Origin: Haliclona indistincta
Lineage: Eukaryota > Porifera > Demospongiae > Haplosclerida > Chalinidae
DNA: 64,000 nt
Direction of reading: 5' to 3'
NCBI GenBank assembly: GCA_964017065.1
Contig: OZ024785.1
Location: 7,246,672-7,310,671 of the forward strand
The notes below the pieces were generated by a model. It saw nothing but the letters and a program-made list of their open reading frames with translations. It was not told the origin of the DNA and searched no databases. The position numbers and the translations under genes are program-made. Shown here in pieces: positions 39,898-51,571 of the stretch (the first letter of the stretch is position 1; every line of letters starts with the position of its first letter).

Positions 39898-41033
39898 CAT
39901 CCCATCACTAGCATGTCGTAATTATGTCCATGGACTAATAAAATCCTTCCTATATAAAAAAAAATGTAAATTTTAATAGAACAATGTCAATAATATTGAT
40001 GACAGAATAGTTATAGTTAATAATAATAATAATAATAACTAGGCACCGAAGGTGCTTATGCCTCGGTGAAATGTTATGCATACATGCCTGTCTGCAAATA
40101 CACTGAACTGAAATACTCAAGCTGTAATAAAAGTCTGCTGTTGCTAGTTGAACACTATGTTAGTGGCTAACAACTTATAAAAACATACACAGTAAAATTA
40201 AACTGCAGTTGTTGTACCTTTCTGTACAGCAATCACAATGCAGTATAATAGTTATCTGCTTGCACAATTTCTTTAGACATACAATGTAACCTATCAGCTT
40301 CTAGGCAGTCAACTGTGAATAGTTTTGTCTACGGAGAACTCTAGATCGCCAGCAACGGCTATCGATCGCGAGGTAAGCAAAGCTACGCCATAACTCGAGA
40401 ACGCAGCTTCATATACAAGTCTGCCGTGCTGTTCTGAAGTAAAGGCGAACTCACTAGCTGTAAGGCAGCCAGCAATATACATTTTTGTCTTTACATCAAC
40501 AACTAGATCGCCAGCCGGCGATCGCGAGGTAAGCTATCACGCTATAACTCACGAACAGAGCCTTATAACCAAAATCCTTACAATTCATTTTCAAGCAAAT
40601 ATCGACTTTAGCTTGTGTTGCACGTTTCAGCGCTTAGTTTTCAGCGAGTGACGAGAAATCCTGCCGACAGACAGATACATACACAGATACATACACAGAT
40701 ACACAAACAGACTACCGTATGCCCCGTGGCTCCGCCCACCGAGGCATAATAACTTTAAAGTAATATAAATAATAGCAACGAAAATAACTAACAAATTTAA
40801 AATCTACTAAAACAAAACTAACCTAACTAAGTGAAACAGTCCAGAGACCTGCAGCGAGACACCCACATAGAGGCGTTGCATCTCCACAAAATGACTGAAA
40901 GTTTCTGGAAGATAAGGGGAGTTGAGTTGTTGTCGCCGAGGCGAGAGTCTCTCATAAAAAAGTTTTATCCATCCCATCACTAGCATGACATAATTATGTC
41001 CATGGACTAATAAAATCCTTCCTATATAATATA
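39898..41033. repeat. Element bounded by about 60-bp direct repeats
   Basis: A 60-bp sequence starting CCATCCCATCACTAGCATG occurs at 39898-39957 and 40972-41031. Between them, 40042-40750 has inverted ends containing TGCCTCGGTG and CACCGAGGCA and two imperfect copies of a roughly 130-bp unit (CTAGATCGCCAGC, GATCGCGAGGTAAGC). The inner part is likely a DNA element. The direct repeats could be short terminal repeats or a duplicated flank. No protein is evident. Confidence 0.55.
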
Positions 41034-42516
41034 ATTATTGCGTCACACATTATGTGCACACACTCTTCCTCCTCCTCTTCCTTCCAACATACTCACACTC
41101 CTCCTATTACTCTGTGTGCTTCCACCTCACCTATTCTGGTCTTGTACATGTACTGGAGAGCAATTAGTCAACTGTCATGACTGGCTGTGTCTCATGATCT
41201 ACTAATGTTGTGGTGGCACACTTGTAGTGAGAGCCACACTGTTGGTCCTCCTGCAAGTTACTCAGAAGGTTCGAGGTTGTGTATATAGTACTGTACATAG
41301 TACCTGTTTACTACGGGTACCCTGGCTTCGCATATATGTGGAGCCATTGTGGATTGCTTTGCTACATGTGGGAGGATCGAGTGTGTATAGATATTAGCAT
41401 CAACATGGTTGTAGGATACATGCACACTGACCCTCCTACACACACACACTGACCCACCTACACACACACTCACCCTCCTACACACACACAAACAAACAAA
41501 TAAGCGAACAAATAAGCTTCACTTGCTTTACTTCCTGTAAAGTGCATTACAATAGTTTATATTCTGCATGAGACTCGACTAAAACATGAAATATTGGTGG
41601 ACAAACAGTACCACACACAGGGATTTTAGCTGGTAATAGTATGATAGTTTATCCTGTTTAGAACAGCACAAAATTTAGAAAATAGGCTGCAATTTCTATT
41701 TTTCGAACTGAGAGTTAAAAATACAAAACATGAAAAATGGCTAAAATTTCATTTTTGAACTACCAGTTTTGAAGCGAAAATCAAGTCGACAAACAGTACA
41801 CAGACCAGTATGACACTAGTTAAGCAGTTTATCCGGGCCAAATTCTGATTGTGCTTAGAAAAAAAGAGAAGTAGTACGCATTAGTTTTAGCATGGGGTGG
41901 TTAATGGAGCGAGAAGAAGCATGGTTTTGAACATCTATGATTCGGTGCTAGGAAACCAGGAGGAAATAGTATTGACTAAGGTGAATCTTGTAACTACGCA
42001 TGCATGGTCAATTCTATTTTCCTTTACTTTTGCAGCGTCATCCCTAAAACTTTTTACTTTGCTATAATTATGCATACACTTCCACTGAGGCATCAGCACC
42101 TGTGATGCTATTTGTGCAAATGCAGTTTGCATAATAATACCTTTGAAGAAGTATAATATACATCATAAGCACCCAGCTCAATTTGCAAACTCTTGCTGAG
42201 CGGGGATCAAAGTTTCTGCAACTTCAACTTCAAATAGTAAAGCTTGTAGTGATTGAGCTGATACACTTTGTTGATGAGCGCATAGTGTATTAGCATTGCT
42301 GGCAATCATGGGCAAAAATACTTATTAATTTATTTTATCCAACAAATGCCAAATGGTATCTCTGTGAAGTATAGAAACACACAGTTATAGCAGTGCTGGT
42401 ATAAATTATAATGGTCAAACACGCAGATCAAGAAGCAAAGAGAACACTTCTTTCTCCTGGAAAATCATATCTAATTTCTCTGTGGCCAGTGTTTTCTCAG
42501 AAATAAGGGATATTAG
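41034..42516. repeat. Repeat block upstream of protease gene 1
   Basis: From about 41400 the sequence parallels the spacer between protease genes 1 and 2 (45320-46470) and the one after gene 2 (51750-53010): CACACACTCACCCTCCTA simple repeats, then collinear unique-looking sequence and the foldback-arm sequence. No gene is seen. Confidence 0.65.
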
Positions 42517-42524
42517 CCCACAGC

Positions 42525-42804
42525 CAGTGGCGGATCTGCACACGGGCAAACCCGGGCATTTGCCCGGGCATCAAAACTGAAATTTAATTATATTCATAAA
42601 ATAATAATAATATTCATTGTTGATTTAACACGTGCGCTGAGTAAATTAATAGCTGGCTCAGCGGAGTCTAGTACTATAGTTTATTCTACTACAACGATTT
42701 CCTCACGTTTTAGAGCTCCAATTATAAACATTTTCCTGGGGAGAACCCCCAGACCCCCTTTATGTTTCTGCCCAGTCATCAATTCAGATTCAGATCCGCC
42801 ACTG
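42525..42804. mobile_element. hAT-type MITE, 280 bp, 8-bp target duplication
   Basis: Ends are CAGTGGCGGATC and GATCCGCCACTG. CCCACAGC flanks both sides (42517-42524 and 42805-42812). The paralogous positions 46464-46471 and 56341-56348 carry CCCACAGC once with no insert, so they are empty sites. No coding capacity. Confidence 0.88.
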
Positions 42805-42845
42805 CCCACAGCTGTATATGTTGTACAGCTGTGGTTATGCTAGCA

Positions 42846-43200
42846 ACATGCATATAGTTACCCTGGGCGCGTAGGCGCCGGAGGGTTTATCCCCTCAGAA
42901 CTGCCTCGTTCCTCCTGCTCTTTGCATCTTTAGTTTTCACTTTACCTTTGTTCAGTAAATCTCAAATTGAATTGAATAAGCATTTGGCTTCGTCTGTATG
43001 TATGTTTGTGTGTACAAAGAAACGCTGCTGTTTACTGCCTTACTGCTCGACGTTGTCATGAAATAGCTCTCAAAAGCTTGGTTATTGAATATTTATTCTT
43101 TGAAAGACGCCTGCCAAGTCGAGAAAGTCTTCTGTCGCGTGCTATGGCCATGTATTCCTATTAGCAACATAGCCGATTAGAACATTCCGGTATCTCAGCA
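42846..43200. repeat. TACCCTGGGCGC repeat, left part, upstream of protease gene 1
   Basis: The block starting TTACCCTGGGCGCGTAGGCG is also found at 46523-46700 and 57678-59063. Only the last has the matching right end (GCGCCCAGGGTA), so this copy and the one at 46.5 kb are truncated. Confidence 0.65.
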
Positions 43201-43252
43201 AGAGCGCGAGCGCGAGTCTTGAGGCGCATGCGTGTCTGGCGAAAAGCCTTCC

Positions 43253-43260
43253 TATATAAA
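43253..43260 (+). promoter_or_regulatory. TATA box of protease gene 1
   Basis: TATATAAA lies 88 bp before the start codon, followed by a leader (CTAGCTTGTATCCCGTCTGT) conserved in all three copies. Confidence 0.75.
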
Positions 43261-43340
43261 CTAGATAGATATATAACTGTCTGCGAAACTCAATGTGGAC
43301 CTAGCTTGTATCCCGTCTGTTCTACTGTGATAATTATCGT

Positions 43341-44225
43341 ATGGCGCAACTCACGTACAGAGTTGTACATAGTGCGTTGGTCCTGTATGTAATAATGGCG
43401 GCACCTGGTTGCTCGATGGACACCGACGAATTCATGCATCCTGTTAACTTCAACAGCGAAGGAATTTGGTTCGCGGACAGGGTGAATATTCCTTCTGAGC
43501 GAATCGGCTGTCAAATTGCTAATGCAAAAGATTACCCGTCATATGTCTCAATCAGAGCGTTTTCAGAAATAGAGGTAAACGGGTGTGGGGGAGTGCTGGT
43601 CGCTGATAAGTGGGTGTTGACGGCTGCCCATTGCCATGTTATTTTCTCACCCGATAAACCTCCCAACGAGTATTACTATGGTACAGGACAAGTTGGCGTG
43701 GGGCTTGATAACAAAGGAGACTTTAACCGTAAAATAGACATCGCAGAATTCTACTTGTATCCAAATGAACCAAAATACAAAGGTGTTGTTGATGCTGCAC
43801 TATTAAAACTAGCTGAAAGTGCAACAGATTATGGAGCTAAAGTCATTGAACTTTATCGTGGAGAAAAACCTATAGGAAGAGACGTTACAGTGGTCGGTTT
43901 AGGTGCAACAGACTTTGGGAATCCTACTCGTCTGTTAAGGCACTTATTTTCGCTTGTTGCTGAAGATTCTAATTGTGAGAAATCAGGACCCGACCGTTAC
44001 AATCCCGTCCACGATTTATGTGTTGGTGTAGAAGGTCTAGTGAAGCATACTGGAATGACTGATTCTGGTGGTCCTTTGTATATTCGGAATCTTGAAACAC
44101 ACAGGGTCGAGGCAGCAGGAATTGTCAAAGGCATTGCAAACGAACCATTCTACCACTCAAGGTTCACTATGGGCAGCTATGTTGCTAAATGGGTTTACGA
44201 AACTATTGAACAACATGGTAATTAA
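43341..44225 (+). CDS. Trypsin-fold (S1) serine protease, copy 1, 294 aa, intronless
   Basis: A probable secreted protease. Residues 1 to about 25 form a signal peptide (SALVLYVIMAAPGCS); a second Met at residue 19 is possible. The triad is present: H97 in WVLTAAHC, D151 in VVDAALLKL, S242 in TDSGGPLYI. C82 and C98 would form the standard His-loop disulphide. Odd points: the residue before DSGGP is Thr rather than the oxyanion-hole Gly; the usual Cys four residues before the catalytic Ser is Gly; the residue at the S1-pocket position 189 is His; and the usual IVGG at the activation site reads IGCQ after R54. Activity and specificity are therefore uncertain. It is about 97% identical to copies 2 and 3. 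An AATAAA signal lies at 44354-44359. Confidence 0.9.
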   Translation: MAQLTYRVVHSALVLYVIMAAPGCSMDTDEFMHPVNFNSEGIWFADRVNIPSERIGCQIANAKDYPSYVSIRAFSEIEVNGCGGVLVADKWVLTAAHCHVIFSPDKPPNEYYYGTGQVGVGLDNKGDFNRKIDIAEFYLYPNEPKYKGVVDAALLKLAESATDYGAKVIELYRGEKPIGRDVTVVGLGATDFGNPTRLLRHLFSLVAEDSNCEKSGPDRYNPVHDLCVGVEGLVKHTGMTDSGGPLYIRNLETHRVEAAGIVKGIANEPFYHSRFTMGSYVAKWVYETIEQHGN

Positions 44226-46700
44226 GTGACATCGATGAGTTCTGCTACTGTGACATCATTGCTACAAACAGCCGTCAGTTGTGGTTTGTGTGATACTGTG
44301 TAGTATTAGGAGACATGGACTTTCTAGATAGAATTTTAGTATGTTGTGTTGAAAATAAAATTTTAATAACTAACATTTGAGACGTGGGTGGTAATTTCAG
44401 TTTACAACTTTAGAAAATCTGGCAGATTTGCAAAGGCATCTTTGAGTTTAAAACAGACAGTGGCGAAGCCAGAAGTTTGTAACTGTGGAGCACAAAATAC
44501 TGGCGAGCGAAGTGGACCAGAAATTTTGTAAATACTGTCATGAAGATGACTAGCGCTCATGCAGACAACACTCAAGTGTGAATTTTGTCTATAAACCATC
44601 TTTGATCATATTGACCTTTGCTAAGAAAGGGGACGTTTTAGAAAACTGGGCGGTTTTTCCGAACCCCTGAACAGTCTATGGGCTTGTCAATGTACATGAT
44701 CATTGCTTGAAGTATGCATAAATTGGAAGTCACATTCAGGACAAACATTGAAAATAAGAGCAAACAATGTAAAAATAATGTAATAATAATTATAATAATT
44801 ATGTAATTCATGACTCAAAATGTTCCAGTGCAAAGAACAATCTATTTATAGTATCATTAATAGGAATGGTTTGTTTTCCACTGTACAAGTGACTGATTTT
44901 ATTGACGAAAGTCCGTGTACTTGAGATTAAAATGTCCTATGATGGTAAACTTTTGTCTTAAAGAGTTTATAGCTTTAAAACCATGCCTAACCTATAGCTA
45001 ATTATAGTTTATTACACCTATAGGTTAGGTGTAATAATTACCTATTATTACCTATTATTACACCTATAGGTTAGGTGTAATAATTACCTATTATTACCTA
45101 TTATTACACCTATAGGTAATTATAGTTTATTACGATTTTATTACGTCAATAAAATCGTTTGCTTATTATAGTTTATTACACCTATAGCTAATACATGCAC
45201 ACACACAATTACATTTTAAAAGTTACTGTTCTGGCATAATGACAATATAATATATAATATATAAGGTATTGTCAACATAATGACAATACCTGTACTGTTG
45301 GTTGTAGGAGTACATGGTTGAGTGCATGGTTGTAGGATACATGCACCCTCCTACACACCCTCACCCCCCTACACACTAACACACACACACAAACAAATAA
45401 GTGAACACATCACTTGATTTACTTCCTGTAAAGTGTAGTGCAGGCCATACCCATACACTTGGTCTTTCTCCAAATTTGAGTTAAAAATTGAGTACCAGGA
45501 ATAAGATAAACCGCATTACAATATTTTATATTCTGCATGAGACTCGACTCAAGTCAAACATGAAATATTTGTGGACAAACAGTACCGTACACAGGGATTT
45601 TAGCTGGTAATAGTATGATAGTTATCCTGTTTAGAACAGCACAAAATTTAGAAAATAGGCTGCAATTTCTATTTTTCGAACTGAGAGTTAAAAATACAAA
45701 ACATGAAAAATGGCTAAAATTTCATTTTTGAACTACCAGTTTTGAAGTGAAAATCGAGTCGACAAACAGTACACAGACCAGTATGACACCAGTTAAGCAG
45801 TTTGTTCAGGCCAAATTCCGATTGTGCTTGGAAAAAAAGAGAAGTACATGTAGTACGCATTAGTTTTAGCATGGGGTGGTTAATGGAGCGAGAAGAAGCA
45901 TGGTTTTGAACATCCATGATTCGGTGCTAGGAAACCAGGAGGAAATAGTATTGACTAAGGTAAATCTTGTAACTACGCATGCATGGTTAATTCTATTTTC
46001 CTTTACTTTTGCAGCGTCATCCCTAGTACAACTTTTTACTTGGCTATAATTATGCATACACTTCCACTGAGGCATCAGCGCCTGTGATGCTATTTGTGCA
46101 AATGCAGTTTGCATAATAATACTTTTGAAGAAGTATAATAATTTATACATAAGCACCCAGCTCAATTTGTAAACTCTTGCTGAGCGGGGATCAAAGTTTC
46201 TGCAACTTCAACTTCAAATAGTAAAGCTTGTAGTGATTGAGCTGATACACTTTGTTGATCATGAGCGCATAGTGTATTAGCATTGCTGGCAATCATGGGC
46301 AAAAATACTTATTAATTTATTTATGCAGCAAATGGTATCTCTGTGAAGTATAGAAACACACAGTTATAGCAAATCAAGCAGCAAAGGGAACACTTCTTTC
46401 TCCAGGAAAATCATATCTAATTTCTCTGTGGCCAGTATTTTTCTCAGAAATAAGGGATATTAGCCCACAGCTGTACATGCGTGCAAGTAACAAACATGCC
46501 AGGTGGCTTGTTATGCTAGCTACATGTATATAGTTACCCCGCTGGGCGCGTAGGCGCCGGAGGGTTTATCCCCTCAGAACTGCCTCGTTCCTTCTGCTCT
46601 TTGCATCTTTAGTTTTCACTTTACCTTTGTTCTGTAAAACTCAAATTGAATTGAATAAGCATTTGGCTTCGTCTGTATGTGTGTACAAAAAACGCTGCTG
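44226..46700. repeat. Repeated spacer unit, copy after protease gene 1
   Basis: This stretch parallels 49885-53010 and, in part, 61903-63990. It includes the 3' untranslated region, a segment with two tandem 62-bp palindromic units (about 45000-45120; one fewer unit in the second copy), CACACA-rich sequence, the foldback-arm repeat and the left part of the TACCCTGGGCGC repeat (46523-46700). The conserved minus-strand open frame at 44402-44599 is not kept in the third copy and is not taken as a gene. Confidence 0.7.
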
Positions 46701-47065
46701 TCAAAAAAACGCGAAAATTTTCGCTAAATAATATGCATTAAAATCGATCGATTTTAGTTGTACAATTAAATTAACCCTATTAAATTAACCACAACTATCG
46801 AAAGCAGTTAATTTAGGGAGGTAGCATTACACTGCTATTGTTACAATTCTTTTCATTTCAAATCTTGTTTCCATACTTTTTCGATAAATGTACCAACCCT
46901 AAATCTCTTCCATTTTGGTTAAAATGTTTTTATTACTTGTTTCTTTTCTTTTTTTATTAATGACTTAGTTGGCACTTATGCTAATACAGTGTATAAAGAG
47001 AACTAAGTGCCGGGCAGCTCCGCAATGCACTCAATCGACTCTCAGTCTGCAGTCTGCGCGCACTG
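46701..47065. other. Unassigned AT-rich stretch
   Basis: No gene or clear element. This is where the second copy stops matching the other two spacer units, so it is probably inserted DNA. Confidence 0.4.
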
Positions 47066-47073
47066 CATGGAGT

Positions 47074-47363
47074 CAGTGGCGGATCCAGGGGTGGGCCAGG
47101 TAGGGCCTGGCCCACCCAAACTAGCCCACCTAAAATTTTAAAGTTTTAACTATAGTGCAAAATTCTTACCGTTCTGAGCAGAGTTCTCACTACTGACTAG
47201 CGCGCTCGCTGCGCTGTATAACCTTCTAGCTCGACTATCGCGTTGAAGCGTGTCAGAGTCAATTATTTACGCCTCTCATGAATATTAATTAGCTAAAATT
47301 TTTCGCCGGCGCTTCGCGCCGTACATTGGCCCACCCCATCTACTTTTTCTGGATCCGCCACTG
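47074..47363. mobile_element. hAT-type MITE, 290 bp, 8-bp target duplication
   Basis: Ends are CAGTGGCGGATCCAG and CTGGATCCGCCACTG. CATGGAGT flanks both sides (47066-47073 and 47364-47371). The body differs from the 42.5-kb element but the ends match, so both probably use the same transposase. Confidence 0.88.
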
Positions 47364-47932
47364 CATGGAGTGCATGCAACACGTACCATGCAACATTAGC
47401 TAAGCTTAAGCTAGCATTCTTACAAGCCTGAACAGACAAATCCGGTGTAACAGTGACGATTTGCTCGTTGTCTGCTGTGAACACTGCTAGTAGCAGCAGC
47501 ACTCGCGTTCCAAGCCATGATGCAATTTGTACTAAGGTGCGCTTGTATTAGAATAATTACATACACGGGCGTGCGCGAATAGGCGTAACCTAGTAACGGA
47601 GTTCAAAAGAATGATGGAATGGAGTCTGATCATGGACCAAAAATCGCTGTTTTCTTGAAAATACTCGCTTCTGCTAGTGTTTTAGGCTTAAATAGATATC
47701 AGGTGCACTGCTCCCAACGACTAGTGTAGTTTCTGTGTAGGTTTTGTCTTGAATAGCTCACTAGCCACGGCGCTAGGCTCTCTGAAGAAGAAGAATAAGA
47801 AGAAGAAGAAGAAAGAAGATGAACAAACGGGTGACCACGTGAACTCTGGTTTACCACTTTAGACCTGGTCTCTTTTGCTTCTGAAGGTCTCTTTGTAATC
47901 GCACAAATCGTGCAAAGAGCTTCAGAACGTTA

Positions 47933-48234
47933 AGGCGCGTTCACATGGACCCTGCAAATTGGAAGCGAATTGAGTTTAGAACGTGGGCAGACGCGAGTAG
48001 ATACAAGGCGCTTGGTGGACTAAACGCTTTGTAATGGACGTTTAAAGCTACAAAAGCATCGTTGAAGGCTAAGAAGAGCGTGATGTAGACTTTAAAAAAT
48101 CGAATAGCCGCGTAATTCGCATCCAGTTCGCTACATGTGAATGCTCGCGATGCGCATTGAATTCGCTTCCAATTCGCTTAGGCGAGTTTGGGGATTGAAT
48201 GCGCATCAAAAGTGGATTCCATGTGAACGCGCCT
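47933..48234. mobile_element. MITE with AGGCGCGTTCACATGGA ends and TTA target duplication
   Basis: The ends are AGGCGCGTTCACATGGA and its complement TCCATGTGAACGCGCCT. The flanks are TTA (47930-47932 and 48235-48237), as for PIF/Harbinger-type elements. The inside has a second inverted pair around GAATTCGCTTCCAATTCGC and GCAAATTGGAAGCGAATT. No coding capacity. Confidence 0.78.
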
Positions 48235-48741
48235 TTAGATTAGCTTGAAACGCCCGTACGGCGAAGATATGGCAGTGCCGTAGTCGTGCCTCCAGGCCGA
48301 GACGCCATCTTTTCATGCCCATAGCACCTGGCCTTATAGTCTTTCTTAGTAGACTCATTGTAAGCGCTTACCTCTTAGGATAGCCCCTAGGTAGTTAAAA
48401 TATCCCTGATATCGTCAACAGCCAAGATATACGTGAATTATTGCTTTTAGCCTAAGTGTAGCCGCCATCTTGTTTTCCGCCCAACCCTAAATATGCCACG
48501 ACTACCGCGTGGCATAAATTCATTGATGATGTACAAGCGCATTCGCGCGCTATAAGCATGATCGTCGATCGCTTGCACTTTTCAGGCGCTTGGATCGAGA
48601 TACTCTGGCGTTATGCCTGTCTACAATGTAGTAGCGAGCCAGATGTGACTGTGTGACGCGTTAGATGTAAATAATAAAATGGCGGACAAGATTTCAGGGA
48701 GGGCCTTGCCGGCTCCCTGGCCCCCCCTAGATCCGCCACTG
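48235..48741. other. Spacer ending in a solo hAT-type terminus
   Basis: No gene is seen. It ends GATCCGCCACTG at 48741, the right terminus of a CAGTGGCGGATC element whose left end was not found. Immediately after it the sequence matches the region upstream of protease gene 3 (60785 onward), so the boundary is real. Confidence 0.55.
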
Positions 48742-48915
48742 CTTCAGCATGAGCAAGTTCAAACCACCTGGGCATGTTCGGCTGACCATGGACAGGCCTT
48801 CCACCGCCGGCTTTGTGCGCCGCACGATGCAGACCGGATTTATATTTCTGGTCACGTTACTCACGTACGCAACAGCCGATTAAATCATGCATGCGTGTCT
48901 GGCGAAAAGCCCTCC

Positions 48916-48923
48916 TATATAAA
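48916..48923 (+). promoter_or_regulatory. TATA box of protease gene 2
   Basis: TATATAAA lies 75 bp before the start codon in the same context as in copies 1 and 3. Confidence 0.75.
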
Positions 48924-48990
48924 CTAGAACTGTCTGTGAAATTCAATGTGGACCTAGCTTGTATCCCGTCTGTTCTAGGATAATTATCTT

Positions 48991-49884
48991 ATGGCGCAAC
49001 TCACGTACAGAGTTGTACATAGTGCGTTGGTACTTTTTTGCCAGTATGTAATAATGGCGGCACCTGTTTGCTCTATGGACACCGACGAATTCATGCATCC
49101 TGGTAACTTCAACAGCGAAGGAGTTTGGTTCGCGGACAGGGTGAATATTCCTTCTGAGCGAATCGGCTGTCAAATTGCTAATGCAAAAGATTACCCGTCA
49201 TATGTCTCAATCAGAGCGTTTTCAGAAATAGAGGTAAACGGATGTGGGGGAGTGCTGGTCGCTGATAAGTGGGTGTTGACGGCTGCCCATTGCCATGTTA
49301 TTTTCTCACCCGATAAATCTCCCAACGAGTATTACTATGGTACAGGACAAGTTGGCGTGGGGCTTGATAACAAAGGAGACTTTAGCCGTAAAATAGACAT
49401 TGTAGAATTCTACTTGTATCCAAACGAACCAAAATACAAAGGTGTTGTTGATGCTGCACTATTAAAACTAGCTGAAAGTGCAACAGATTATGGAGCTAAA
49501 GTCATTGAACTTTATCGTGGAGAAAAACCTATAGGAAGAGACGTTACAGTGGTCGGTTTAGGTGCAACAGACTTTGGGAATCCTACTCGTCTGTTAAGGC
49601 ACTTATTTTCGCTTGTTGCTGAAGATTCTAATTGTGAGAAATCAGGACCCGACCTTTACAATCCCGTCCACAATTTATGTGTTGGTGTAGAAGGTCTAGT
49701 GAAGCATACTGGAATGACTGATTCTGGTGGTCCTTTGTATATTCGGAATCTTGAAACACACAAGGTCGAGGCAGCAGGAATTGTTAAAGGCATTGCAAAC
49801 GAACCATACTACCACTCAAGGTTCACTATGGGCAGCTATGTTGCTAAATGGGTTTACGAAACTATTGAACAACATGGTAATTAA
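48991..49884 (+). CDS. Trypsin-fold (S1) serine protease, copy 2, 297 aa, intronless
   Basis: Near-identical to copy 1. The signal peptide is three residues longer, by a net 9-bp insertion with local changes near 49030 (LVLFCQYVIMAAP), so triad residues shift to H100, D154 and S245. Substitutions are few and mostly conservative (for example KPP to KSP, HD to HN, EPF to EPY). The same departures from the S1 consensus are kept: Thr before DSGGP and Gly for the pocket Cys. The poly(A) signal AATAAA is at 50020-50025. All three copies have intact frames and triads, which argues for selection or very recent duplication. Confidence 0.9.
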   Translation: MAQLTYRVVHSALVLFCQYVIMAAPVCSMDTDEFMHPGNFNSEGVWFADRVNIPSERIGCQIANAKDYPSYVSIRAFSEIEVNGCGGVLVADKWVLTAAHCHVIFSPDKSPNEYYYGTGQVGVGLDNKGDFSRKIDIVEFYLYPNEPKYKGVVDAALLKLAESATDYGAKVIELYRGEKPIGRDVTVVGLGATDFGNPTRLLRHLFSLVAEDSNCEKSGPDLYNPVHNLCVGVEGLVKHTGMTDSGGPLYIRNLETHKVEAAGIVKGIANEPYYHSRFTMGSYVAKWVYETIEQHGN

Positions 49885-50790
49885 GTGACATCGATGAGTT
49901 CTGCTACTGTGACATCATTGCTACAAACAGCTGTGGTCTAACAGTTGTGGTTTGTGTGATACTGTGTAGTATTAGGAGACATGGACTTTTTAGATAGAAT
50001 TTTAGTATGTTGTGTTGAAAATAAAATTTTAATAACTAACATTTGCGACGTGGGTGATAATTTCAGTTTACTACTTTAGAAAATCTGGCAGATTCGCAAA
50101 GGCATCTTTGAGTTTAAAACAGACAGTGGCGAAGCCAGAAGTTTGTAACTGTGGAGCACAAAATACTGGCGAGCGAAGTGGACCAGAAATTTTGTAAATA
50201 CTGTCATGAAGATGACTAGCGCTCATGCAGACAACACTCAAGTGTGAATTTTGTCTATAAACCATCTTTGATCATATTGACCTTTGCTAAGAAAGGGGAC
50301 GTTTTAGAAAACTGGGCGGTTTTTCCGAACCCCTGAACAGTCTATGGGCTTGTCAATGTACATGATCATTGCTTGAAGTATGCATAAATTGGAAGTCACA
50401 TTCAGGACAAACAATGAAAATAAGAGCAAACAATGTCAAAATAATGTAATAATAATTATAATAATTATGTAATTCATGACTCAAAATGTTCCAGTGCAAA
50501 GAACAATCTATTTATAGTATCATTAATAGGAATGGTTTGTTTTCCACTGTACAATTAGTGACTGATTTTATTGACGAAAGTCCGTGTACTTGAGATTAAA
50601 ATGTCCTATGATGGTAAACTTTTGTCTTAAAGAGTTTATAGCTTTAAAACCATGCCTAACCTATAGCTAATTATAGTTTATTACACCTATAGGTTAGGTG
50701 TAATAATGACGTATTATTACCTATTATTACACCTATAGGTAATTATAGTTTATTACGATTTTATTACGTCAATAAAATCGTTTGCTTATT
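49885..50790. repeat. Repeated spacer unit, first part, after protease gene 2
   Basis: Collinear with 44226-45175. It has one 62-bp palindromic unit fewer than the copy after gene 1 (about 50685-50745). Confidence 0.7.
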
Positions 50791-51571
50791 GGGGCGAGCC
50801 TGAGCGAGCCCCACATTGATTGGCACAATGGCCCACGCGGCGGGGAATGTATCTGTCAATCTATCTGTCACGGGGTAGCGTTTGTCGTTTTCAATGTTCC
50901 CGATAACTAGGAAACGCCCTTTTTAGCACGTGCGCACATTATAATTGGCGCTTGTTTTCAAACAAGATGATGCAGATGACTCAGGTACGACAACAACAGA
51001 GATCAGAGACACCTAAAAAGCAACAACTTTTGCACGACAAGGCCGCTACCAGAAAGCGACGACGAGAGGCAGAGTCACCCGATCAACTTGGAAGCGGACG
51101 ACTGGAGCGACAAAAGGAATATCAAAGGGCTACCGGAGACGCCGGCGGAAAGCAGTAGCTGCAACAGAGCAAACAGTAACTTAGGTACGTCTAATGAGCT
51201 CGTGTGTGATAGCAGTAGAGCCTGCAGTGAGTGAGGAGACCGATCGAGGAACCCTACTCATCACATCTTCCAGGTACATTGTTCCCATGACGCCTATAGA
51301 CAATAAACACACTCATCCAGCAGGAGATAGTTGAGAAAGTTCACCATAATTATATGAACATAACCAAACTATTGATTCTATTCACCATCAACAAAAAAAT
51401 GTTAACATTATAGCACAAATATCTGTGGTGAAACAGGTCTAAACATAATTACAGACTTATCTACTAAAGTCTGAACTCACCACATAACCTGGTGCAAATA
51501 ATAATTAAATGTATAATAAAGATAACTATACACTAATGAGGCTAAATTATATCAATGCTCAGGCTCGCCCC
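50791..51571 (+). mobile_element. Inserted element with GGGGCGAGCC ends and a short Arg/Glu-rich frame
   Basis: The insert is absent from the corresponding place in the first spacer copy (45166). Imperfect inverted ends are GGGGCGAGCCTGAGC and GCTCAGGCTCGCCCC; a further 20 bp on the right also differ. A frame at 50952-51158 encodes 68 residues with TRKRRREAESPDQ and GRLERQKEYQRATG. Such basic repeats resemble the N-terminal parts of transposon-borne helicase proteins, but this is a loose likeness and no catalytic domain follows. A non-autonomous element carrying a captured exon fragment is the simplest view. Confidence 0.6.

Noticed and set aside
43290..43514. Minus-strand frame overlapping the protease start in all three copies
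   Set aside because: Shadow of the conserved 5' leader and signal peptide; the protease frame is supported by motifs.
43341..44225. Bacterial contamination or very recent bacterial origin of the intronless protease
   Set aside because: Each copy has a eukaryotic TATA box and AATAAA signal, lies among animal-type mobile elements and matches local base composition; an old transfer cannot be excluded.
44402..44599. 65-codon minus-strand frame conserved after proteases 1 and 2
   Set aside because: The conservation is explained by recent duplication of the whole unit; the third copy has deletions that break it, and there is no domain.
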